36,810 nucleotides of DNA from Pseudomonas sp. REP124 (GTDB lineage: Bacteria > Pseudomonadota > Gammaproteobacteria > Pseudomonadales > Pseudomonadaceae), in contig NZ_JAIQWX010000054.1 of the NCBI RefSeq assembly GCF_020164475.1, positions 1 to 36,810 on the forward strand. The letters are read 5' to 3'. The number at the start of each line of letters is the position of its first letter. The stretch's first letter is position 1. The notes under the pieces are model-generated. The model was given only the letters and a program-made list of their open reading frames with translations, was not told where the DNA came from and ran no database searches. The position numbers and the translations under genes were made by a program. Positions 25,176-32,160 of the stretch are shown one piece after another.

Positions 25176-25622
25176 TCATTGGATTGCGATATCTCCCTTA
25201 AATTTCTTCGCTTTCTCTCCTACGCAAGGAAGCAATGAAAAAATTGTTATTGCATCACAATTGAGTGAGTCGTTATCGAGTAGTAGATCCGGATGCATGC
25301 TGAAGAATTCATCTTTCGATAGTTTTGATCCATTATTCTGAGAAAATACAAGGTTGAAGGGTTGGTGTTGAAACTCATAATGACCAAGCTCGGAGCAGAA
25401 AACCTCTCTTGACCCCGTGGAGTCAATGACAAGCTTTTGGCCGGCATGCTCAATAGTGGTTTGAATGCAAGCATTCATGAATTCAATTACGTCATCGCCT
25501 ACGTAGGAGAGTGTTGTGACGGTGTTTGATACGTTCCAGTCGTACTCCCCGAATGCGGCTAGCGCTATAGCATTCATCGCTTTGAAGTTGTCAAAAGTAA
25601 TTTCGATTTCTGATTTAAACAT
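25176..25622 (-). CDS. Hypothetical protein, 148 aa
   Basis: A strong ribosome site, AAAGGAG, lies 6 nt before ATG 25622 and a consensus-like promoter is just upstream. The start is MFKSEIEITFDNFKAMNAIA. There is an alternating hydrophobic pattern in the first 60 residues (TTLSYVGDDVIEFMNACIQT) and a Cys-containing C-terminal half (CDAITIFSLLPCVGEKAKKF). No domain recognised. The AT-rich composition matches the RepA-like gene, suggesting a shared plasmid origin. Confidence 0.7.
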   Translation of the reverse strand: MFKSEIEITFDNFKAMNAIALAAFGEYDWNVSNTVTTLSYVGDDVIEFMNACIQTTIEHAGQKLVIDSTGSREVFCSELGHYEFQHQPFNLVFSQNNGSKLSKDEFFSMHPDLLLDNDSLNCDAITIFSLLPCVGEKAKKFKGDIAIQ

Positions 25623-25651
25623 GTGTTGCTCCTTTGTTGTTGATGTTGCTC

Positions 25652-25679
25652 ATCATAATAACGGTTTTAAAGTTGTCAA
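25652..25679 (-). promoter_or_regulatory. Promoter of the 148-aa gene
   Basis: Minus strand: -35 TTGACA (25679-25674), 16-bp spacer, -10 TATGAT (25657-25652), 30 bp before the start codon. Confidence 0.7.
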
Positions 25680-25772
25680 TACGTCTAATTTAATTTCTTT
25701 TTAGTTTTCAAAATTAATTTTTTCGAATGTGAAGGACTTGGGCGTGTCTGGCGCTTAATTGTTAAAAATAAG

Positions 25773-25800
25773 TTGACAGGTTTGTAATTGTTATTATGGT
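25773..25800 (+). promoter_or_regulatory. Possible promoter for the RepA-like gene
   Basis: -35 TTGACA at 25773-25778 and -10 TATGGT at 25795-25800 with 16 bp between. It would give a ~175-base leader. Confidence 0.4.
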
Positions 25801-25982
25801 GCTAGGTAAGCCCCAAGGGTGAAATTTGAGTCGAGAGTTTACTTTGTTTTGCGTTTAAATTGATGCGCTGCTGTACTGCTTGCTCTGTAAATCTAAGCTT
25901 GCTGGCTCTGGAAAAATAATCACTGAATATTGTGCGTATCTCTTTCGGCGAGGCTCTCGGCTCTCGGCTGTCTGGAGGAATT

Positions 25983-26975
25983 ATGAAGTTTGACGTTGGT
26001 TTTTGCGAGGTTATGGCTAGGTCAAATGTTTCACTGCTACTAGAAGATGCTCTGAGACCGATTAACTGGCTGTTCGATGGGCTTGTTGAGGATGACCGAG
26101 ATAATGGTCATCAGTGGCTTATAACAGGCGAACCTAAGGCTGGGAAATCAAGGTTTGCTTTGCAGATGGCAATTGCTGCGGCAGAGGGGGCTGATTTTGT
26201 AGGTTTTAGAGCTAGGCGGAAAAATAAAGTTTTGTACTTCAATTTTGAATTGTCTCGCAGGGTGATGGGGCGGCGTGCGCTTGAGTTCTTCGCAGGTGAC
26301 GAAACTAGGATGTTGCAATGTGACGGAAATCTTCTCGTGGTCAGTGAGTGGTCTGGAGTTGATGTTCTGGATATTAAGTGTGCAGAGTATTTAAAGAAGC
26401 TGATCATGGAAGTGAATCCGGATATTGTTATTTGGGACGTAATGAAACGTATGACAGTGGCAGAAGAGAATAACAATGTTGAAATGAGCAAGGTGATGCG
26501 TGCGATTCGAGATATAAGCTCGAAGAGAACGCATGTGGTTGTGCATCACTCGCGAAAGGAGGTGTTCGCGCGAAATGCTGGGGCGAGAGGGATTCGAGGA
26601 GCTTCAGCAATCCATGCTGAAGTTGATGGGGTTATATCGATTGCTAAAATAGGCAAGAGAAACACACTACAGTTTTCGGTTAGGAGTGTTCCTGATCTTG
26701 AGGAGATACGACTTATATCGAATGGAATAGGATTCAGGCGCCTGACTGAAGAAATAAAAGTTGAGGAGAAAACAATCGATTTTAAGGTTCTTTTCGGTGA
26801 TGCGAGCCACCGGAGCAGAAAGGATATGCTTTTGTACTTCAAGGATCAAATGGGGCGTGCTGAGTCAGCGGCTGATAGAAAACTTAAAGAACTGGTTAAG
26901 GCTGGGGTGCTGGTGAAGGAAGGGAGCGGTAGGGAGGTGCTGTATAGGCAGGGGGGCAAAGGGCTGTTGATTTAA
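25983..26975 (+). CDS. RepA-like hexameric helicase/AAA ATPase, 330 aa
   Basis: The fold looks like RSF1010 RepA-type plasmid replicative helicases or related RecA-like ATPases: Walker A GEPKAGKS (~60), VLYFNFELSRRVMGRR, Walker B DIVIWDVMKRM, and THVVVHHSRKE with the sensor His. The C-terminal ~70 residues resemble a winged helix (SAADRKLKELVKAGVLVKEG). I start it at ATG 25983 because GGAGG precedes it by 4 nt. An ATG-less extension upstream to 25932 is less likely. It suggests this AT-rich segment derives from a plasmid or satellite, though no iterons or RepC-type initiator are seen. A phage-type DNA repair ATPase is an alternative. Confidence 0.75.
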   Translation: MKFDVGFCEVMARSNVSLLLEDALRPINWLFDGLVEDDRDNGHQWLITGEPKAGKSRFALQMAIAAAEGADFVGFRARRKNKVLYFNFELSRRVMGRRALEFFAGDETRMLQCDGNLLVVSEWSGVDVLDIKCAEYLKKLIMEVNPDIVIWDVMKRMTVAEENNNVEMSKVMRAIRDISSKRTHVVVHHSRKEVFARNAGARGIRGASAIHAEVDGVISIAKIGKRNTLQFSVRSVPDLEEIRLISNGIGFRRLTEEIKVEEKTIDFKVLFGDASHRSRKDMLLYFKDQMGRAESAADRKLKELVKAGVLVKEGSGREVLYRQGGKGLLI

Positions 26976-26982
26976 TCATAGT

Positions 26983-27021
26983 CATCATCGTCATTGCAGT
27001 GTAATAGGCAGTAACGATGAT
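26983..27021. repeat. 9-bp inverted repeat after the RepA-like gene
   Basis: CATCATCGT at 26983-26991 and ACGATGATG at 27013-27021 are exact inverted copies 21 bp apart, with no T tract. A protein-binding or structured site is possible. Confidence 0.5.
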
Positions 27022-27063
27022 GGTTAATGTTTTTCAGTTCCCCCTTATATATCCCCCATAAAG

Positions 27064-27087
27064 CGTCAATCATATTGACGTTTTTTT
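27064..27087 (+). terminator. Rho-independent terminator
   Basis: CGTCAA (27064-27069), loop TCATA, TTGACG (27075-27080), then seven T's. It ends the RepA-like transcript. Confidence 0.85.
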
Positions 27088-27205
27088 ATGTGTTTAGGAG
27101 TTGTTTGATTTCAAAATAACCCGCTGCGTTGCATCGGAATTTATCCAGCGGGTTGGCATGTTTGTTTCTGAAGTTAATTTGGTTGATCTAATTTTAAGGG
27201 GTTTT

Positions 27206-27532
27206 ATGAGTTCTAAAAATTCAAATATTGATATTGCTTTCATGAAAGTGTGTTCTCTGGATGAGGGGATTGATTTCTCTGTAGTGAGTCCTTTCCTTTC
27301 TCTTGACGAATTGCTTGGTTACGAGAGAATTATGGTTGATAGTGTGCTCGCTGCTGGTCAGGCTTTTCTAGAGACAGCATCAATCAAGGAGATTCGAAAG
27401 GAGTATGTGCGTGGGTTGATGAGGTGGGTTGGAGATATTTCTCTGGACAGGAAGGCAGAGGTTCTTCTTGGTCTCTTTGGTGTTCAAGGATACGATAGCA
27501 TCGTTAACGATTCTGGGAATATAACAATCTAG
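27206..27532 (+). CDS. Hypothetical protein, 108 aa
   Basis: The reading frame is open from TTG 27101, but ATG 27206 has AAGGGG four bases upstream and is the better start (MSSKNSNIDIAFMKVCSLDE). Helical C-terminal half (ETASIKEIRKEYVRGLMRWV; KAEVLLGLFGVQGYD). AT-rich codons match the RepA-like gene. It lies after that gene's terminator, so it needs its own promoter. Function unknown. Confidence 0.6.
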   Translation: MSSKNSNIDIAFMKVCSLDEGIDFSVVSPFLSLDELLGYERIMVDSVLAAGQAFLETASIKEIRKEYVRGLMRWVGDISLDRKAEVLLGLFGVQGYDSIVNDSGNITI

Positions 27533-27760
27533 TGATTATTTGATTGTCGGAATTGTGTTGAGAGAGTTATATCGATAAGTTGTGTATAATTAGATGAACT
27601 GGCCAATAATAATTTCATGATTCTGACAGCCCGGAAAGACGGGCGGCCAGCTCCTTTATCCCTACCGGTTTGTTCTTTGTTAGGCGCGCATGAAAAAATG
27701 TGTCCACGAACGTATTGGGTTGCGCTTCGCACGTTGGTGACGATTGTGATTGGGTTCAGT

Positions 27761-27790
27761 TCGCCAGCATTCGCCAGCATTCGCCAGCAT
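27761..27790. repeat. Three tandem copies of a 10-bp unit
   Basis: TCGCCAGCAT is repeated exactly three times. Confidence 0.9.
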
Positions 27791-27866
27791 TTGCTCACGT
27801 GCCAACACGTTTGCCCGACGCGGGATGAAACTTCAGCCCTGAGTCTGGTTGCGCATTCCACGCCAT

Positions 27867-27899
27867 TCCGACCACCCAGTCATCAACATCCGACCACCC
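27867..27899. repeat. 11-bp direct repeat pair
   Basis: TCCGACCACCC occurs at 27867-27877 and 27889-27899, centre-to-centre 22 bp. Such spacing is seen at IS ends and at protein-binding sites. Origin unknown. Confidence 0.6.
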
Positions 27900-28075
27900 G
27901 TTCTACGCTCATCCGGCTAGGCAGTCGTCGCGCAGCAACGCGGGTTTGCATTGTAAGTCTGAAGTCAATTCGCCAGTTGATCAGTAACTTCGGCGGATGG
28001 AACATTAAAGAGGCGGATTCGAAAAAGCCATGGGTTGGGGCAACTTTAAGCAAAAGGAAGAAGAGGAGGGTGATC

Positions 28076-28180
28076 ATGTCCGAACCGGGCCGATTGGCAG
28101 CAATAGAGGAAGGGAAGCCCGAGTGCTGCCAGGTCTGCGAAATTCCGGCAATCGCTGGCCTGGTACGGGGTGAAGTCTAG
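28076..28180 (+). CDS. Possible 34-aa peptide
   Basis: ATG 28076 follows GAGGAGGG by 5 nt, an unusually strong site for so short a frame (MSEPGRLAAIEEGKPECCQV then CEIPAIAGLVRGEV). There are three Cys residues in five positions. It is either a real small peptide or the remnant of a longer gene. Confidence 0.3.
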   Translation: MSEPGRLAAIEEGKPECCQVCEIPAIAGLVRGEV

Positions 28181-28328
28181 GTGAGCAGTGCAGCCTGAGG
28201 CTCTGTCTGAGCTGCTTCAAGTACGTGTTCCTCTGTCTACGCGATAGGCACCGGCAGGATAGGCTTTTTGACGATGATTTCGAGATTAAAGAGTTATGCC
28301 AGTTCGGCAGGTAAGCCGTATCTCTCAT

Positions 28329-28354
28329 AGTTGACATGGCATAGAGCCACTATA
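28329..28354 (+). promoter_or_regulatory. Promoter-like hexamers before the coupled pair
   Basis: TTGACA (28329-28334) and TATAAT (28349-28354) are both perfect consensus, but the spacer is only 14 bp, shorter than the usual 17. Activity may depend on a regulator. Confidence 0.5.
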
Positions 28355-28377
28355 ATGTCGATCATCTTCTGGGCTGG

Positions 28378-28731
28378 ATGGATAAAAGCATGTCAGGATC
28401 AGGCAAGGCTATAGGAGCTGCTCTGGTATTAGTCGGTGCAGCAATTGGTGCCGGCGTTGGGTGGGTATCAAGAGGCTTCAAAGACAAAGATGAGAAGGAA
28501 AAGCTCAAGGATGTAGCTGAGCGACGGGCTCATGATCTTGAAGCCGTGCTCAAAGCGTTCGAGCTTGAAGCCACGCGCATGGAGAAAATCGTCACCGCCA
28601 TCTCGACCGAAAATCCGTCAAATGCGGTTGAGCTGACAGTTCTTCTGAAAAAGCACGGTTTGAATCAGGTCCAGATCGAGAAAATTGTAAGCACACGCTT
28701 TCCTGAAACGAAAAAAAGTGGTGTCGCATGA
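28378..28731 (+). CDS. Small membrane-anchored coiled-coil protein, 117 aa
   Basis: ATG 28378 or ATG 28390 (MSGSGKAIGAALVLVGAAIG) starts it. A Gly/Ala-rich membrane segment (residues ~8-27) is followed by a basic stretch (RGFKDKDEKEK), a charged helix (DVAERRAHDLEAVLKAFELE) and a C-terminal segment (NAVELTVLLKKHGLNQVQIE). The stop overlaps the next ATG (ATGA at 28728), so both proteins are made together. It has no known domain name here. It could anchor the partner to the membrane. Confidence 0.75.
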   Translation: MDKSMSGSGKAIGAALVLVGAAIGAGVGWVSRGFKDKDEKEKLKDVAERRAHDLEAVLKAFELEATRMEKIVTAISTENPSNAVELTVLLKKHGLNQVQIEKIVSTRFPETKKSGVA

Positions 28732-30239
28732 ATCCCGATATTGCTAAACGCCTCGCCGCTATCGGAGGCAGCGAGCTGGTCAGCTCATGGGAAGAAATCA
28801 GGACCACCACGCCAGTCAAGCGTCTCCCAAGTACTGAGATAGACAATCTTTCGTTGGGCTATGCGCTTGCGATTGGGGGCATGGCAGCAGCTATCGATGT
28901 CGTACTCGACAAGATTTTTCGGGCAAAAATGCATGAGAAACATCGTGAACGCACGCCTGAAGAACAGGAAGCCCTGGAGAAAACTGTCGAAGACATCATG
29001 AAGGAATTGGGCATTCCAGCTGGAGGCGATAAGGGTGATCCCGATATGGCCATGGACTGGTATAAAAAGCTCAATGAAGTGCTGAATCTCAAGAGCAAAT
29101 TCAAGCTCCGGCCTGCCAACCATCGGATGGTCAATCACACTGACGAAAAAACCGTCATCGAGATGCTCATGAATGGTGAAGTCGGTTTTGGTGACTACCG
29201 CGAACAGCTTTACCCCAAGATGAGCTATGAAGCAGCCAAACGCCTCTATGATGCACACATCGCTGCCGACCGGGGCACCAAGCAAAGCCTGCCGTTGTCT
29301 TTCATGACCTGGTTCTGGGAGCAAAGCGTTAAAGCCGCAAACCCCGAAAAAGCAGGTGAACCTAACGCCATTTACGCCTTCCTCAGCAAATTCATGCCCA
29401 ACGTGGACTGGTCAAAATGGATCAACAATCTTTGTGGTAAAGACGGATTGATCCCTGACGGCGCCACCTTTGGTGAAGCCATGCTGAAGCTTTACGAAAC
29501 CGGCACACTGAACCAACGGTTGTTTTGGACAAGTGACCTGGGCGCCGCTGTCGGCGGCATCAAGCGGCGGGCGGTAATCGCAGCAACCATGGAAATTGGT
29601 GTTGAGATCTTCGCGTTTGCGGAAGGCGTGAAACTGGGCTTCATTAGCCTGGATGACAACTTTGATACCCTTACACGGAAAACCAAGGAATGGCGTGAGC
29701 AACCCAAATACATGGATATGCGCATTGCCGCACAATGCGCTGCGTGCTCTGGAGGCATATCAAGAGCTGCGATCAAGGGAGATGTGCTTAACATCAACTA
29801 CGTGTCTCTTGGTATGGTGATGAGGCATCTCTGGATCTACCCGAGAGCCCAAAGCCGCCATTACGACAGGTTGGTCGAGCTTTCCGATGGCTACAAATCC
29901 GAGGCCTTCCGCCGGTTCACTGAGAAAACTGGGATTTCCATCCGTCCGCAACTGACCTTGATAGAAGGAGGCATGAAAGTGGCCAAATCCCTTGATGATC
30001 GTTTGCACAAAGCAGGCTGCCAATCGACCCGCGTGCGAGTGCTCGCATCTCGCTATCCGGCAAAGCTTGAGCCGCTGGTGGCCCTCTATGAAAAGCATGC
30101 TCCCAAGGCCGAGAAGGATGATGCCTTCCAAGAGAGGTATGACGCCCTGTGCGAAGGCTGGTACTTGAGCAAGATTACGGATGATGGTCAGGCCATCGAT
30201 CAGTTAACGAAAGATCTCAAGGCGCTCTCTTGGCCATAA
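28728..30239 (+). CDS. Uncharacterised 503-aa protein, partner of the small membrane protein
   Basis: ATG 28728 starts MNPDIAKRLAAIGGSELVSS. One hydrophobic stretch near residue 45 (LSLGYALAIGGMAAAIDVVL) could insert in a membrane. The middle is a large soluble region (MAMDWYKKLNEVLNLKSKFK; HTDEKTVIEMLMNG), with a second Ala/Gly-rich helix (GGIKRRAVIAATMEIGVEIF) and a Cys pair (AAQCAACSGG). No Walker, nuclease or HEPN motif found. A terminator follows 3 bp after the stop, so this is a closed two-gene unit on a defence-rich island. Function unknown. Confidence 0.75.
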   Translation: MNPDIAKRLAAIGGSELVSSWEEIRTTTPVKRLPSTEIDNLSLGYALAIGGMAAAIDVVLDKIFRAKMHEKHRERTPEEQEALEKTVEDIMKELGIPAGGDKGDPDMAMDWYKKLNEVLNLKSKFKLRPANHRMVNHTDEKTVIEMLMNGEVGFGDYREQLYPKMSYEAAKRLYDAHIAADRGTKQSLPLSFMTWFWEQSVKAANPEKAGEPNAIYAFLSKFMPNVDWSKWINNLCGKDGLIPDGATFGEAMLKLYETGTLNQRLFWTSDLGAAVGGIKRRAVIAATMEIGVEIFAFAEGVKLGFISLDDNFDTLTRKTKEWREQPKYMDMRIAAQCAACSGGISRAAIKGDVLNINYVSLGMVMRHLWIYPRAQSRHYDRLVELSDGYKSEAFRRFTEKTGISIRPQLTLIEGGMKVAKSLDDRLHKAGCQSTRVRVLASRYPAKLEPLVALYEKHAPKAEKDDAFQERYDALCEGWYLSKITDDGQAIDQLTKDLKALSWP

Positions 30240-30242
30240 ATT

Positions 30243-30266
30243 AAGGCACCTAGATAGGTGCCTTTT
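30243..30266 (+). terminator. Terminator after the coupled pair
   Basis: AAGGCACCT (30243-30251), loop AGAT, AGGTGCCTT (30256-30264), then TT. A close copy of this hairpin and its following ~40 bp is at 34574-34636. Confidence 0.85.
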
Positions 30267-30313
30267 CATAATCCGGTAGTCATAAGACCTCCTCGATTTC
30301 TACCGCGCTGCCA

Positions 30314-30517
30314 TTGTTTGGTGCAGGTGTCGGTCTAGGAGTGAGTGTAGTGGGGCTTTTCAGCGCGTTGGACGAGTTCTTTTTTGGTCCACCAGGTGTT
30401 GCTGCTGGCCTTGTGGGCGATGTTGTGGATGCGATCTCTGAGAACCCTGGAAAAACTGTGCCCGTGGTAGCGGCGACCGTAGCAACCGGTTGTGTTGCTC
30501 TTGCCGTTTCTCCGTAA
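30314..30517 (+). CDS. Gly/Ala-rich hydrophobic ORF, 67 aa, start unclear
   Basis: The frame is open from a TAA near 30270 and has no ATG. TTG 30314 is the first usable start. It is strongly hydrophobic and Gly-rich (LFGAGVGLGVSVVGLFSALD; TVPVVAATVATGCVALAVSP) around an acidic middle. It could be a small membrane protein or the 3' end of a lost gene. A second Gly-rich remnant is at 34327-34561, next to the matching terminator copy. Confidence 0.35.
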   Translation: MFGAGVGLGVSVVGLFSALDEFFFGPPGVAAGLVGDVVDAISENPGKTVPVVAATVATGCVALAVSP

Positions 30518-30743
30518 GCGTCCGTCAAATGTAAGCGGACGGTAAACACAACTTGCGAATCTTTGCCCTACTCCAGTTTCGATGGCAGCTTGCCTCACCT
30601 ACCGGCCCTGTACCAACGCCGGTTTACGACCCGTTATCTGATCATTTCTCATATGCCAAACCTATATCTGAAGAGGAAAACATCGAGGGCACACGACAGT
30701 CTATTCTTCAAGACTTGACTCAACTTTTTCAGGGCGCCGATGC

Positions 30744-31499
30744 ATGAACTCTCTCTGGATCGCACTGGCCATTTTCGGTTCCCTGGTTGCTGCTTCGCTT
30801 TTCATGATGCATTGGTACCCTAAGCTGGCATCCCACCACAGGGATGACGACACCAACACCGTCATTCGCCTGGTAGCCAACATTTTTGTGGTCATGACAT
30901 CGCTGGTGTTTGGTCTGATGATCAACTCTGCCAAGAACACCTTCGAGTCCATTGATGCAAACTTCCATGGGTATGCAACCAGCCTGATTATTTTTGACCG
31001 GACGCTGCGAGGCTATGGAGATGCGACACAAGACACGCGCAACCGTCTGATCACCTATCTTGAGCACGCTATCGAGAACCCGTATCGAGGTGACGAGGCA
31101 TTGCAGCATCGCAACAGCGAAGCAGCTAAATACCTGGATGACATAGGCAAGTCCTTGACCAGCATCAAGCCCCCGGATCGCTTCCATGAAACGATGCTTC
31201 AGGATATCCGTCAGCAATATCACTCGCTCATTGAACAACGCTGGAGGATCGTCGAGCAGTCAGAGGGAGCGATTCCAGGCCCTTTGATTGGGATGCTGGT
31301 TGCTTGGTTGACACTCATATTCGCCAGTTTTGGATATCGCGCTCCCCAAAACTCGATGGTGATTGGAATGTTCATCATCTCGTCATTGCTCATCGCGGGC
31401 TCTGTCTGCCTTGTATTGGACATGGATGTGCCATTTCACGGCCCTATCCAGATATCCGACGAGCCCCTGCGCAGAGCGCTCGCTGTAATGCAGCTCTAG
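30744..31499 (+). CDS. DUF4239 (bestrophin-like) membrane protein, 251 aa
   Basis: There are four membrane segments in two pairs: residues ~4-23 (LWIALAIFGSLVAASLFMMH), ~43-60 (RLVANIFVVMTSLVFGLMI), then a long soluble loop (~65-170), then LIGMLVAWLTLIFASFGYRA and MVIGMFIISSLLIAGSVCLV. The ending LDMDVPFHGPIQISDEPLRR is the hallmark of DUF4239. Members are uncharacterised, distantly likened to bestrophin channels. It has no partner on the same strand. Its role in the island is unknown. Confidence 0.9.
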   Translation: MNSLWIALAIFGSLVAASLFMMHWYPKLASHHRDDDTNTVIRLVANIFVVMTSLVFGLMINSAKNTFESIDANFHGYATSLIIFDRTLRGYGDATQDTRNRLITYLEHAIENPYRGDEALQHRNSEAAKYLDDIGKSLTSIKPPDRFHETMLQDIRQQYHSLIEQRWRIVEQSEGAIPGPLIGMLVAWLTLIFASFGYRAPQNSMVIGMFIISSLLIAGSVCLVLDMDVPFHGPIQISDEPLRRALAVMQL

Positions 31500-31535
31500 A
31501 TGGTTCGTTGGGCGCTGGCATTCGTAATGCCGGTC

Positions 31536-31675
31536 AGATGAGTGATGATGTGAATGTACAGAACCCCGAAGCGGTAGGGTTCTATTTACATAACGGTTTT
31601 GTTCAAACAGGTCGTTCTCCGCTGTATGGCGAGGGCCGCCGCTTACCCTTGCTGCACCTGAGTCCGCCCGCCTAG
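31536..31675 (+). pseudogene. 3' remnant of a GNAT acetyltransferase gene
   Basis: The frame ends DVNVQNPEAVGFYLHNGFVQ then TGRSPLYGEGRRLPLLHL, the acetyl-CoA-binding C-terminal end of GNAT enzymes (EAVGFYLHNGF is the usual last motif). Nothing upstream supplies the rest of the fold. Confidence 0.75.
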
Positions 31676-31686
31676 GACTGTAATCT

Positions 31687-31723
31687 GAATCGCTCCAAGC
31701 TTCTGCTTCGGGGCGATTCATTA
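31687..31723 (+). terminator. Terminator after the GNAT remnant
   Basis: GAATCGCTCC (31687-31696) pairs with GGGGCGATTC (31710-31719), followed by ATTATT. Stable stem with a modest T tract. Confidence 0.6.
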
Positions 31724-31734
31724 TTCAGCAGGCC

Positions 31735-32103
31735 GGCATCCATTGATTCGGTAGCAATTACCCGATCTCACTGGCTCGCTGTGTCGGCAACCGTGTCAGC
31801 ACATCTTTGAGATAGGCATCAGTGGCACAAAGGCCGGTAGCGAAGTTGGGGCGGGCTGGTCTCGATAAAGCGGCACCCATTTGCGGATGACATTGGCGTT
31901 GATGCCGTAGCTGATGGCGACACTGGACACGGTTGCGCCAGGTTGCAGGCATTCCTGAGCGACTTTGGCTTTGAATGGTTTTGGATAGGAGCTTCGTTGG
32001 CGCATGGAAATCCTGGCGATAAGGGTGATCGCGTCCGCTTAAAAATACGCGGACACCATCGCCCTTAATGCTGGCGTTCGGAAGGTGAGTTCGCCGGACG
32101 CTT
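31735..32103 (-). mobile_element. Internally deleted IS66-family element
   Basis: The right end carries the IS66 end (CGGAAGGTGAGTTCGCCGGA then CGCTTA, 32075-32103). Inside, on the minus strand, tnpA N-terminus is fused directly to the last residues of tnpC. Nearly the whole element is missing. The group II intron begins at or next to this end. Confidence 0.8.
31757..32005 (-). pseudogene. IS66 TnpA/TnpC deletion fusion
   Basis: ATG 32005 reads MRQRSSYPKPFKAKVAQECL then QPGATVSSVAISYGINANVI and RKWVPLYRDQPAPTS (TnpA). After ~60 residues a frame change leads into TDAYLKDVLTRLPTQRASEI, the C-terminal end of TnpC, with the stop near 31757. Confidence 0.8.
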
Positions 32104-32160
32104 AGAGCGCCAGTTAAAGCTGGCGGAGGATAGTCGATGAAAGTTCGATACTGGTAAGAA

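Larger units (their letters stand above)
27533..28328. other. Long stretch with direct repeats and little coding evidence
   Basis: No large gene is supported. It contains three tandem copies of TCGCCAGCAT (27761-27790) and two copies of TCCGACCACCC 11 bp apart (27867-27877, 27889-27899). A 34-codon ORF (28076-28180) has a good ribosome site. It may be decayed IS sequence. Confidence 0.5.

Noticed and set aside
27617..28180. 187-codon plus-strand frame
   Set aside because: Composition changes along its length, it crosses tandem repeats, and there is no ribosome site. Only the last 34 codons have support.
28785..30131. Minus-strand frames opposite the 503-aa gene
   Set aside because: They lack ribosome sites and lie wholly inside a well-supported plus-strand gene.
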